From: an uncultured Acidobacteriota bacterium
GTDB taxonomy: Bacteria > Acidobacteriota > JAAYUB01
Direction: 5' to 3'
Assembly: GCA_937925645.1 (NCBI GenBank)
Contig: CALAMB010000266.1
Location: 1 to 8,998 of the forward strand
Length of the DNA stretch: 8,998 nt
Shown one piece after another: positions 1 through 8,248 of the stretch (the stretch's first letter is position 1; every line of letters starts with the position of its first letter). The notes beneath the pieces were generated by a model. It saw nothing but the letters and a program-made list of their open reading frames with translations, had not been told where the DNA came from and ran no database searches. Made by a program: the position numbers and the translations under genes.

Positions 1-574
1 ACACCAGCGTGCGCGCCAGCGCCACGCGCTGCTGCTGGCCGCCGGAGAGCTGGTGCGGATACTTGTCGGCGTGACGCGCCAGGCCCACCTTTCCGATCCA
101 GTCCATCGCCCGGCTCTCGATCTCATCCTCGGCCAGGCCCTCCCGCCGCCGGTTCAGTTCCATGCCGAAGCGGACGTTCTGCCGCACGGTGAGGTGGGGG
201 AAGGAGCTGTACTTCTGAAAGACCATGCCCCGGTCCACCCCCGGGGCGACGACCGGCTGTGCGCGCACCAGGATCTCGCCGGCGGTGGGCGGCCAGACCT
301 CCTGGAAACCGGCCAGCAGGTTGAGCGCCGTGCTCTTGCCGCAGCCAGACGGCCCGAGGATGGTGATGAACTCGCCCTGGCCCGGCAGGTCGTCGATGCA
401 GAAGCTGAGATGCTCCAGCGCCTTGTACTCGCGGGGCGTGCCCGGGTTGAACACCTTCGCGACGTCGCGAAACTCAATCACGGGGGGCAACTGAGTCCCG
501 CCGGCCGCGGCCGGCGGCCGCTTCACTTCGGGGGGCGCGCCCGACGGCGGCGTGGTTTCGGGGGGCGTGCTCAT
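1..574 (-). CDS. NitT/TauT-type ABC transporter ATP-binding protein, C-terminus cut by window edge
   Basis: Cytoplasmic ATPase subunit that should power the importer formed with the adjacent permease and substrate-binding protein. Only the first 191 residues are present. Visible are the Walker A motif GPSGCGKST (residues 74-82), the Q-loop MVFQ (117-120) and the ABC signature LSGGQQQR (176-183). The Walker B and H-loop lie beyond the window. Spacing and motifs match the SsuB/TauB/NrtD group (nitrate, sulfonate or taurine import). The ATG overlaps the permease stop codon as ATGA, and an AGGAGG lies 4 nt upstream, so this start is preferred over an internal GTG at residue 32. It follows that the protein carries an odd proline-rich N-terminal extension of about 30 residues before the usual ABC fold. 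The substrate cannot be read from this subunit. Confidence 0.93.
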   Translation of the reverse strand, partial: MSTPPETTPPSGAPPEVKRPPAAAGGTQLPPVIEFRDVAKVFNPGTPREYKALEHLSFCIDDLPGQGEFITILGPSGCGKSTALNLLAGFQEVWPPTAGEILVRAQPVVAPGVDRGMVFQKYSSFPHLTVRQNVRFGMELNRRREGLAEDEIESRAMDWIGKVGLARHADKYPHQLSGGQQQRVALARTLV

Positions 575-1407
575 CGGGCCTCCTGGTAGGGGAAGAGGAA
601 GCGGCTGAGCACCGCCCAGAACTTGTCGGTGAGGTAGGCGATCAGCACGATGACCACCAGCACCAGGTAGATGTGCTCGCGGGGGCCGCGGCGCTGGGCC
701 ACGATGATGATGTTGCCGAGGCCCCGCTCGGCGGCGACCATCTCGGCCAGGATGATGTAGGTCCAGCCCACGCCGAAGCCGAGGCGCATGGCGTGGACGA
801 TCCGCGGCAGCGCCACCGGCAGCATCACCCGGCGCAGCGTCTGCCAGCGGGAGGCGCCCAGCGTGTAGGCGGTCTGCAGGAAGACGTTGTCCACGTCCGC
901 CACCGCCCGGACGAACTGCGGCAGCAGGAAGATGAAAAAGGCCAGCGCCAGGAACATCACCTTCTGCATCTCGTCCACCCCGAACAGGCTCATGGTCAGG
1001 GGAACCAGAGCCGGGATGGGCAGGTAGCCGAGGAAGACCATCACCGGGCTGAAGGTCGCGTCCACCTTCGTGAAGGCGCCCATGAGGATGCCCAGCGGGA
1101 AGGCGATCACCCAGGCCACGCCGAATCCGATCACCACGCGCAGCGCGCTGGTGAGCGCGCTGCGGCTCAGTTCCGCCTGAAACCAGAGCGACGGGAACGA
1201 CCGGATCACTTCGCCCGGCGACGGGAGAATGGTCGGGGAGATGAACCGCTCCTCGGCCGCCCCGGTGGTGGCCAGGTGCCAGCCGAGAAAGATCAGCACG
1301 ATGGGGATCGCCCCCAGGACGATCTTGAGTGGCGTCCCGAGGTTTTCCCGGATGCTGAGGAGGCCCTGCGGCCCCCTCAGCCGGAAGCTGGGCAGGAACG
1401 ATTTCAT
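571..1407 (-). CDS. NitT/TauT-type ABC transporter permease
   Basis: Inner-membrane subunit of 278 residues, normal for the SsuC/TauC family (binding-protein-dependent transport inner membrane component, BPD_transp_1). Hydrophobic segments lie near residues 28-48, 87-110, 118-143, 148-168, 207-225 and 245-268. The EAA loop that docks onto the ATPase is clear at about 179-201 (TLGASRW... followed by LPVALP). The N-terminus is soluble and basic, with an Arg-rich start before the first membrane segment. The gene begins 10 nt after the stop of the substrate-binding gene. Its only recognisable GGAG is about 16 nt from the ATG, which is far, so translation probably depends on coupling to the upstream gene. 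It ends in a 4-nt overlap with the ATPase gene. The family is clear; the transported solute is unknown. Confidence 0.94.
   Translation of the reverse strand: MKSFLPSFRLRGPQGLLSIRENLGTPLKIVLGAIPIVLIFLGWHLATTGAAEERFISPTILPSPGEVIRSFPSLWFQAELSRSALTSALRVVIGFGVAWVIAFPLGILMGAFTKVDATFSPVMVFLGYLPIPALVPLTMSLFGVDEMQKVMFLALAFFIFLLPQFVRAVADVDNVFLQTAYTLGASRWQTLRRVMLPVALPRIVHAMRLGFGVGWTYIILAEMVAAERGLGNIIIVAQRRGPREHIYLVLVVIVLIAYLTDKFWAVLSRFLFPYQEAR
579..584 (-). promoter_or_regulatory. Shine-Dalgarno site of the ABC ATPase gene
   Basis: AGGAGG on the minus strand, embedded in the last permease codons and 4 nt before the ATG at 574-572. It fixes the ATPase start and, with the ATGA stop/start overlap, suggests translational coupling. 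Confidence 0.75.
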
Positions 1408-1417
1408 ACCGCGGGTC

Positions 1418-3142
<1,725 letters not shown>

Positions 3143-3179
3143 GCAAACCTCCTTATCCTTCGATGATCCTCAGCCCGGT

Positions 3180-3194
3180 GCGCGCCCCGCGCGC
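3180..3194 (-). promoter_or_regulatory. GC hairpin in the pspA-like/substrate-binding intergenic gap
   Basis: A perfect inverted repeat with GCGCGC arms and a 3-nt loop, beginning 2 nt after the pspA-like stop codon. No U-tract follows, so it is not a classical terminator. Its position in the 54-nt gap would suit an mRNA 3'-end stabiliser or partial attenuator allowing more of the PspA-like protein than of the transporter. That role is inference. Confidence 0.45.
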
Positions 3195-3196
3195 CC

Positions 3197-3967
3197 TCAC
3201 TGGCCCTGCGGCCCCAGTTCCTTCTGGGGCTGGGGCTCGGGCGCCGCTTCTGCCGGGGCCGCCTCGGGGGCGGCCGCTTCGGTCGCCGGAGTCTTGAAGC
3301 CGTAAGCCACCTCGAATTCGGCCAGCGCCTGTTCGGCCAGAGCGGCCTGCTCGGCTTCCTTGAGTTCCACTTCCTGGATGTCGATGCCGGTGGAGGCCAC
3401 GCGGGCGCGGCCGGCGGCCTTGTCGCGGCGCTCGGAGAGGTACTCCTCGACGCGGTTCAGGGTGTCGCCGGAACCGCCGATCTCGCTGATCATGCCGGCG
3501 GCCATCTCCTGGAGCTCCGCCTGGGCCTCGAGCATCTCGGTCTCGGAGAGCATCCGTTTGAGCTTCTCAATCTTGCCCCGGGCCTCCTGCACCGCCACGT
3601 CGCGCGACTTGACCAGCTTCTTGAAGGTCTCGTCGGCGGTGACCAGCTGCTCGCGGTTCTCCTCGAGCTGCCCCTTGACCGTCTGCAGCTCCAGGGCCAT
3701 CTGGCCGGCCACGGCGCGGTTGCCCGCCTTGAGGTTGGCGGCGATCTTGGCGGTGAGTTCCTTCTCTTTCTGCTCCAGCGATTTCACCTGTCGCATCAGG
3801 CGCTCGACGAACCCGGCGTGAGTGGCCAGGTTGTCGTTGAAGCGCGCGATCTGCTTGCGCAAGTTTTCTTTTTCCGCCTCGATCAGGGCCTGCGGGTTCG
3901 ACTTCTCCAGGCCGGAGACGAACAGGCCGACAAAGCCCCGGATCAGCGTCATGATACGTTTGAACAT
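3197..3967 (-). CDS. PspA/IM30 (Vipp1) family envelope-stress protein
   Basis: A 256-residue protein of the PspA/IM30 family, peripheral inner-membrane proteins that polymerise on damaged membranes and limit proton leakage. Residues 1-20 (MFKRIMTLIRGFVGLFVSGL) form the expected amphipathic membrane-binding helix. EKSNPQALIEAEKENL (21-36) matches the family's start of helix 1. Long charged heptad-like coiled coils run from about 28 to 155, followed by a short Gly/Ser break near 164 and more helix to about 222. The tail (226-256) is rich in Ala, Pro and Glu, ends in Gln/Gly residues, and is unlike classical PspA. The start at 3967 is chosen for its AAAGGAG 10 nt upstream and because homology begins there; in-frame codons further upstream encode an Arg-rich unrelated stretch. 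First gene of the operon. No PspF, PspB or PspC is visible nearby. Confidence 0.9.
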   Translation of the reverse strand: MFKRIMTLIRGFVGLFVSGLEKSNPQALIEAEKENLRKQIARFNDNLATHAGFVERLMRQVKSLEQKEKELTAKIAANLKAGNRAVAGQMALELQTVKGQLEENREQLVTADETFKKLVKSRDVAVQEARGKIEKLKRMLSETEMLEAQAELQEMAAGMISEIGGSGDTLNRVEEYLSERRDKAAGRARVASTGIDIQEVELKEAEQAALAEQALAEFEVAYGFKTPATEAAAPEAAPAEAAPEPQPQKELGPQGQ

Positions 3968-3977
3968 GTGGGCGGAT

Positions 3978-3984
3978 CTCCTTT
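3978..3984 (-). promoter_or_regulatory. Shine-Dalgarno site of the PspA-like gene
   Basis: AAAGGAG on the minus strand, 10 nt before the ATG at 3967. It decides the start in favour of residue M28 of the longer open frame. A small inverted repeat, CCCGT-A-ACGGG (3985-3995), sits directly upstream and could influence access to this site. Confidence 0.75.
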
Positions 3985-4024
3985 CCCGTAACGGGTGTTG
4001 GATTCGGGTCCCGGCGACGCGACG

Positions 4025-4043
4025 GCAACGGCGGTCCCGTTGC
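4025..4043 (-). promoter_or_regulatory. Hairpin in the 5' leader of the PspA-like operon
   Basis: A perfect 7-bp stem (GCAACGG with CCGTTGC) and 5-nt loop, within the roughly 100-nt leader between the predicted transcription start and the ATG. It could stabilise the mRNA or be a regulator site. Only the stem itself is seen. Confidence 0.4.
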
Positions 4044-4071
4044 GACACGGTGTTACATAAACTGTGGTGGC

Positions 4072-4100
4072 ATTGTACCCCACGCGCCGCCCCCTGTCAA
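4072..4100 (-). promoter_or_regulatory. Sigma-70-type promoter of the PspA-like/ABC transporter operon
   Basis: Minus-strand TTGACA (4100-4095) matches the -35 consensus completely. A 17-nt spacer separates it from TACAAT (4077-4072), which matches five of six -10 bases. Transcription should begin near 4065, giving a leader of roughly 100 nt. Classical E. coli pspA instead depends on sigma-54, and no GG-N10-GC element was seen here. This implies constitutive or differently controlled expression. Confidence 0.8.
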
Positions 4101-4150
4101 CGAATGGGGCGGGTAACGCCCGTGTTTGCAGCGAGTTGATTTTATCTCAG

Positions 4151-4310
4151 TTCGGGTCTCGAGGCTCGAGGATCGGGACTCGTTCCCGCTTCCCGTCCGT
4201 GTATTGCATTCGGTTCGGATTCGTGAGCGTCAGCACTCGCTTCGAACACGAGAACGAACCTCGAACCCCGTATCCCGTATGCATATTCACGATCCATTCT
4301 GAAGACGATC
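4151..4310. repeat. Degenerate short-repeat tract upstream of the dockerin gene
   Basis: Begins with 7-bp-spaced units: CTCGAGG at 4158-4164 and 4165-4171, a diverged ATCGGGA at 4172-4178, then CTCGTTCCC. The same order of CTCGAGG-like units followed by CTCGTTCCC occurs at 8300-8321 and 8621-8655. It continues into looser repeats of a TTCGAAC/CGAAC kind (4229-4266) and two CCCGTATC/CCCGTATG copies (4267-4282). No convincing dockerin promoter was found in it. Confidence 0.6.
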
Positions 4311-4325
4311 GCGGGGGAAGTGACC

Positions 4326-4699
4326 ATGCCACGCATCACGGTGTTTCCAGTCCTGATTCTGCTGGCCGCGGCCTGGGCGTTGGCGTTGTAGCCCCCACGG
4401 CGGCCGAATGGGCCCGCTACCGGCAGGCGTCACTCGACCAGTTGGACATCGATGATGTGACGGTCACGCGGCGGCCTTGCCAGGACGCCGCGCCGGCAGG
4501 CGGCCTACCCCCGGCCACGGGCGACCTGAACGGCGACGCCGTGCTCGACGCAGCGGACCTGTACCTGCTGGGCATGCTCCTGGCGGACGGCACGCCCGCC
4601 GCACCCTGCCTGCCCCACCCCGCCGACCTGGACGGCGACCGTCGCCTCACCCTCATGGACGGCATGCTGCTCGCCGGGCGCATCATGGGGATCTGCTGA
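4326..4699 (+). pseudogene. Small secreted dockerin-domain protein with an apparent frameshift
   Basis: The ATG at 4326 follows a purine-rich GGGGGAAG and opens a typical signal peptide, MPRITVFPVLILLAAAWALA, which stops at TAG 4389-4391. From 4388 the next frame continues with VAPTAAEWARYRQ and ends at TGA 4697-4699 in a type I dockerin domain. The two calcium-loop repeats are DLNGDAVLDAAD (ligand pattern D-N-D-D-D) and DLDGDRRLTLMD. One extra base at about 4386-4389 would join the two frames into a protein of about 124 residues. Dockerins dock secreted enzymes to cohesins, or act as calcium-stabilised tails. Here only about 45 residues precede the module, with no catalytic domain. It may be a decayed gene, a sequencing error, or less likely a programmed shift. 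It is on the opposite strand from all other genes and lies between repeat tracts. Confidence 0.7.
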
Positions 4700-4776
4700 A
4701 CCGGTCCGACCCGGGAAGAATGCGAGGCGAAGGTCAACCGCCGGAGACCGGACTCTGGAAATCGGACATCGGAACT

Positions 4777-4801
4777 GTACCTCGCGCACTCCGTGCGCGA
4801 G
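4777..4801 (+). repeat. REP-like hairpin 1 (GTAC-flanked)
   Basis: GTAC (4777-4780) is followed directly by a perfect 9-bp stem, CTCGCGCAC and GTGCGCGAG, around a TCC loop (4790-4792). The layout of a GTAR-like tetranucleotide plus a short hairpin resembles REP elements mobilised by RAYT transposases, although GTAC rather than GTAG is unusual. Confidence 0.45.
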
Positions 4802-4920
4802 TTCGGCCACGGCAAGATCAGACCCCGCTGCCTTCAGAGTGCGGTGATGAGACGCACGGTAGGATTGGTCGGTCGCCGGGCTGCTGCGAGCGCCGAATCA
4901 CCGCTTTGAGATATACACCC

Positions 4921-4943
4921 GTACATCGCGTTCGCCGAACGCG
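4921..4943 (+). repeat. Hairpin near GTAC (possible degenerate REP-like element)
   Basis: A perfect 7-bp inverted repeat, CGCGTTC-GCC-GAACGCG (4927-4943), lies 2 nt after GTAC at 4921-4924. It is the weakest of the set because of the 2-nt gap. Confidence 0.3.
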
Positions 4944-4982
4944 GCCTGCGGCAGGGTCCCGCCGTGAATGCGGCCTCGGAGT

Positions 4983-5006
4983 GTAGCCCGGACCGACAGG
5001 TCCGGG
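4983..5006 (+). repeat. REP-like hairpin 2 (GTAG-flanked)
   Basis: GTAG (4983-4986) immediately precedes a perfect 8-bp stem, CCCGGACC and GGTCCGGG, with a GACA loop (4995-4998). This is the canonical REP layout. No RAYT gene is in the window. Confidence 0.55.
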
Positions 5007-5184
5007 AACGCGGAGAGCACGGGACATCTGCCAGCTCCACAGGAGCGGGGGAAGACGCGGCCCGAGAGGCTTCGCAAGCGGCGGGTCATCGGTGCACCAA
5101 CTCGAATCCGGCGCGTGGATTCCGCCGCCGCGGTCGGTACGCGGGATCGCGCGGGACGATCCCATGGATCGTGCCGATTCAGCG

Positions 5185-5210
5185 GGCCGCGTCCGGTGGA
5201 CGCGGCCTAC
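5185..5210 (-). repeat. REP-like hairpin 3 (GTAG-flanked, minus strand)
   Basis: On the minus strand GTAG (5210-5207) runs straight into a perfect stem of 10 bp (GGCCGCGTCC and GGACGCGGCC) with a 3-nt loop at 5195-5197. The last G of GTAG doubles as the first stem base. Confidence 0.5.
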
Positions 5211-5401
5211 GGCGGAACCCGAGGCGCGGGCCACGGTCGGCATGCGAACCCGGAATGTTCTGCCGGTCCGCCACGCCCTGCTTCTGTTTCCCACGGATTC
5301 CATTCACCAAATTCGCCGGCTCGCCGGGTCGCCGGATCTTCCCGGCGGCCGCCCGTCCCTCGAGTCCCTTTTGGGCCGGTGGAGCCCCTGTGTAAATCCG
5401 T

Positions 5402-7189
5402 CTATTTGCTTCCGGCAGGCTCGGGCCGGCCCCGGACGTTCATGGCGGCCATGATGTCGGTTCGGGTGAGGATGCCCACCAGTTCCTTGGGATTGTCGCG
5501 GCGCACCACCGGCAGATGATCCACATGGTGGAACTGCATCTTGGTCAGCGCGCGCTGCAAGTTCTCGTCGGGATAGCTGACGATGAGCTCTGCGTGCATC
5601 ACTTCTTTGACCGGCATCCACCCCCTGCTCTCCTTGATGGCTTGCTCGATCTCCGCCTCGGTCACCAGCCCGATGAGCTGCCGCTTCCGATTCAAGACCG
5701 GAAATCCGTGATGGTGCGTATCCACCACCATGTCCCAGACGGTCTGGAGGGTGTCGTTGCCATTGACCCAGATCACCTCGGGCGTCATCCGCGCCTGGAC
5801 CAACTGCAGTTCCAGCGGATTGACCTCCATATCCAGATTCACGAACAGGCCCCGGTTGGCCAGCTTGCGCGTATAAATCGATTCCCTGTTCAGCGCCCAG
5901 GCCACTCCATCGGCCACCACGCAGGCGAACATCAGCGGCAGAATGATCTTGTAGTCCATGGTCATTTCGAACAGGATGATGATCGAGGTGAGCGTGGCCC
6001 GGCTTACCCCGGCGAAAACCGCCGCCATGCCCACCAGGGCATAGGCGCCGGCGCTGGCGGTCATATCCGGCGCCAGCGCATGGACCACGGTCCCGAAGGC
6101 GCCGCCCAGCATAGCCCCGATGAACAGGTTCGGAGCGAACACACCCCCCGATCCCCCGCTCCCCAAGGTCAGGGACATGGCCAACATCTTGAGGCCGGTC
6201 AAGGCAAGCAGCAATTGGAAAGGCAGCTGGCCCTGGAGCCCGGCGTCCACCGTTCCGTAGCCGATGCCCAGCACCTGGGGGAAGGCCAAACCGATGAGGC
6301 CCACGCCGAGTCCGCCCAGTGCCGGCTTGAGGAAATTGGGCAGCGGCAGGCGGTCGAAAATATTCTCGAAGCCGTAGAGCGTGCGGATGATCACCACTGC
6401 CAGCAGACCGGCCAGCAGGCCCAGGATAAGGTAAAAGCCGATTTCCACCGGGTGCTTGAAAGAATATGCCGGGACATGAAAGGCGGGCTGGTTGCCCAGG
6501 TGGATCCGCGAGACGATGGTGGCGAACACCGTGGCGATGACCAGGGGAACGAAGGACCGGGTCTTGAACTCGAACAGCAGCACCTCAACGGCGAAAATCA
6601 CCCCGGCGATGGGCGTGTTGAAGGTGGCGGCGACGCTGGCGGCCGCTCCGCAACCCACCAGCACCCGGATCTTGGTGGGATTGAGCCGCGTCCATTGGCC
6701 GATGGCGGACCCGAGGGCCGAACCGATTTGGACGATCGGGCCCTCGCGTCCCGTCGACCCGCCCGAGGCGATGCACAGGCTGGATGCCACCGCCTTGCCC
6801 AGGACCACCCGCGGACGGATGCGCCCCTCGCGCAGGATCATGGCTTCCATCACCTCGGGCACTCCGTGACCCTTGGCTTCCGGGGCAAAGAAATAGACCA
6901 CCAACCCCACCAGCACCCCGCCCAAGGCCGGTACCAGCAACAGCTTCCAGCCGAGTGCGTGGTTCGCGAAACCCGATTCGGCGAAAGAAATCTGCTGGTG
7001 GATGAACAGGTTCTGGAAGAACTGGATGAGGTGGATCAGCAGAACCGCGGCATAACCGCACAGAATGCCCAACGGCGCCGCAAGCAGGCTGAGCTGGAGG
7101 CTCTCGCCATGGCGAAAGGTGACCCAAAGTGGTTTGAGAATGGGCTGTCCCCGGATGATGTCAACCTCCAAGGGGGATTGGACCGGCAT
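5402..7189 (-). CDS. CLC-family chloride channel/transporter with C-terminal CBS domains
   Basis: An inner-membrane anion channel or H+/anion antiporter of 595 residues: a CLC core (about 30-435) plus a cytoplasmic CBS pair (about 463-520 and 527-585) that often senses adenine nucleotides. Family motifs are GHGVPE (107-112), GREGP (147-151) with gating Glu149, GSGGSGGVFAP (343-353) and MDYKIILP with Tyr413, which matches pore Tyr445 of the E. coli protein. Two pore positions differ from E. coli ClcA: Ser107 is His108 here, and the internal proton glutamate (E203 of E. coli) aligns with Val203 in FAVEVLL. The latter is the residue type in CLC channels, so channel-like or weakly coupled transport is possible. 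The start has no good Shine-Dalgarno, but an in-frame stop about 45 nt upstream leaves little choice. It lies 134 nt after the unknown-function gene and may share its transcript. Confidence 0.94.
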   Translation of the reverse strand: MPVQSPLEVDIIRGQPILKPLWVTFRHGESLQLSLLAAPLGILCGYAAVLLIHLIQFFQNLFIHQQISFAESGFANHALGWKLLLVPALGGVLVGLVVYFFAPEAKGHGVPEVMEAMILREGRIRPRVVLGKAVASSLCIASGGSTGREGPIVQIGSALGSAIGQWTRLNPTKIRVLVGCGAAASVAATFNTPIAGVIFAVEVLLFEFKTRSFVPLVIATVFATIVSRIHLGNQPAFHVPAYSFKHPVEIGFYLILGLLAGLLAVVIIRTLYGFENIFDRLPLPNFLKPALGGLGVGLIGLAFPQVLGIGYGTVDAGLQGQLPFQLLLALTGLKMLAMSLTLGSGGSGGVFAPNLFIGAMLGGAFGTVVHALAPDMTASAGAYALVGMAAVFAGVSRATLTSIIILFEMTMDYKIILPLMFACVVADGVAWALNRESIYTRKLANRGLFVNLDMEVNPLELQLVQARMTPEVIWVNGNDTLQTVWDMVVDTHHHGFPVLNRKRQLIGLVTEAEIEQAIKESRGWMPVKEVMHAELIVSYPDENLQRALTKMQFHHVDHLPVVRRDNPKELVGILTRTDIMAAMNVRGRPEPAGSK

Positions 7190-7323
7190 CGCGGCCAGAT
7201 GCGGGACCCGACTCGAGTATTCTGCCCGTCTTCAGAACCTGCGTCCACAGCTGTCATTGTCGCGGTGGCTGGTGGAGGACGGCGCGGATTGACAATTCGA
7301 AGGTCCTGCTGCCGAACGGACGG

Positions 7324-8217
7324 TCATTTCCCCACATTGATCCGGTGCGTCAGCTCGCTCAGGATGTTGAAGTTGATGAAGAAGATGATGTTCTTCAGGT
7401 CCTTCTTGTACTTCGTCACGTAGCGGGCGAATTTGTCCTCGTCGTTGAACATCAGCACCGATTCGAACTCCACCACCTCCCCGGCCAGTTCCAGCAGCAG
7501 GTGGAGGATGCTCCGGTACGACGCCTTGACGCGGATCATCTCGGCCGCGTCCCATTTCGACGGCCGGAACTTGGGCGGGATCGTGTCGATGGCCCGGATG
7601 ACCTCGGACACCACCTCCTGGATCAGTTCCCGGATCTCCCGAAAATAAGTCTCCTCGTATTTCTCCGGGTGTTCCAGCCGCCCCGCGGATTTTCCCTTGA
7701 GCATCTCGTACTGGTCCATGAGCGAGAGCACGTACAGGTTCAACCCCTTGTACGGCAGCTCCCGCCGCTCCATGCTCATGAAGCAGCGGCCGATGTAAAT
7801 CTTGTCGGAGTAGTGGAGGGACAAATCCTTGATGGGGGCGGTGTAGAGCTTGAACTCCATCACCTTCTCCAGCTCGTTGTAGTACTTGAGCCGGGCCAGC
7901 AGCAGGCCGTTGTTCTGCTGAAGGTAATACGACGAGCGCTCCAGGATGGCCGAGTCGAGGATGAGATTTTCGACCAGGTGTTCCCGCAGGTAGGCCAGGA
8001 CGGCGGTTTTTTCCTGGAGGAGCTTGCGGATGCGCTCCTCACAGTTTTCCTCCGCCGGCTGCAGCGCGGGTGACAGAAGGCAAAGTCCGCCGTCGGCCAT
8101 GGGCAGTTCGAGATACGTGTTGCGGCGGATCTTTTCCTGCAGGGTGTCGAAGTGGACGCAACGCGGCGGCGGCAGGGATTCAAGTTTGAGTCCGGCGAGG
8201 TACTGGACCACGGCCAT
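7324..8217 (-). CDS. Hypothetical helical cytoplasmic protein, family not recognised
   Basis: A 297-residue protein that I do not recognise. It has no signal peptide or membrane segment. It is rich in charged and aliphatic residues with few Gly or Pro, and looks almost wholly alpha-helical from about residue 58 on. Features that may be conserved are a small N-terminal segment with PPPRC (16-20), an aromatic stretch SSYYLQQNNGLLLARLKYYN (95-114), PPKFRPSKWD (214-223) and FNDEDKFARYVTKYKKDL (257-274). The start at 8217 is chosen because GGAGG lies 7 nt upstream and a good promoter sits just behind it; a longer in-frame start near 8334 would read through the promoter and repeat DNA. A CLC channel gene follows, but no functional link can be shown. 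Codon use looks like that of the other genes, so it is probably a genuine expressed gene. Confidence 0.85.
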   Translation of the reverse strand: MAVVQYLAGLKLESLPPPRCVHFDTLQEKIRRNTYLELPMADGGLCLLSPALQPAEENCEERIRKLLQEKTAVLAYLREHLVENLILDSAILERSSYYLQQNNGLLLARLKYYNELEKVMEFKLYTAPIKDLSLHYSDKIYIGRCFMSMERRELPYKGLNLYVLSLMDQYEMLKGKSAGRLEHPEKYEETYFREIRELIQEVVSEVIRAIDTIPPKFRPSKWDAAEMIRVKASYRSILHLLLELAGEVVEFESVLMFNDEDKFARYVTKYKKDLKNIIFFINFNILSELTHRINVGK

Positions 8218-8248
8218 GGTGCACCTCCGGGCTGGCGATTCTGGGTTG

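Larger units (their letters stand above)
4700..5401. other. Gene-free intergenic region with inverted repeats
   Basis: About 700 bases between the dockerin gene and the CLC stop without a convincing gene. It holds two copies of a GGANATC unit (4757-4770), the same unit as at 8663-8704, and several perfect inverted repeats. Those near GTAG/GTAC are listed separately. One more, ACGATCC-CAT-GGATCGT (5156-5172), has no such flank. Phrases around TTCGCCGGCTCGCC (5313-5340) resemble 8904-8929. No T-tailed terminator was found for either flanking gene. Confidence 0.6.

Noticed and set aside
3968..4048. Upstream extension of the PspA-like gene
   Set aside because: The extra 27 residues are Arg-rich and unlike the family, and the Shine-Dalgarno site and hairpins lie inside them.
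4107..4121. GGGCG-GGTAA-CGCCC inverted repeat upstream of the PspA-like promoter
   Set aside because: Only a 5-bp stem with no U-tract on either strand; too weak to call a terminator or operator.
4818..5303. Overlapping minus-strand open frames between the dockerin and CLC genes
   Set aside because: Arg/Pro/Gly-rich without domains or ribosome sites, and interrupted by the hairpins. One frame ends in a plausible-looking RDVRVYISKR, but nothing upstream supports a gene.
5330..5401. Possible terminator of the CLC gene
   Set aside because: GC-rich partial stems but no stable hairpin with a following U-tract on the minus strand.
7289..7294. TTGACA on the plus strand in the gap between the hypothetical and CLC genes
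   Set aside because: No -10 box at suitable spacing, and no plus-strand gene follows.
5516..7423. Long plus-strand open frame opposite the CLC gene
   Set aside because: Gln/His/Arg/Gly-rich, no recognisable motif; a shadow of the well-supported CLC coding sequence.
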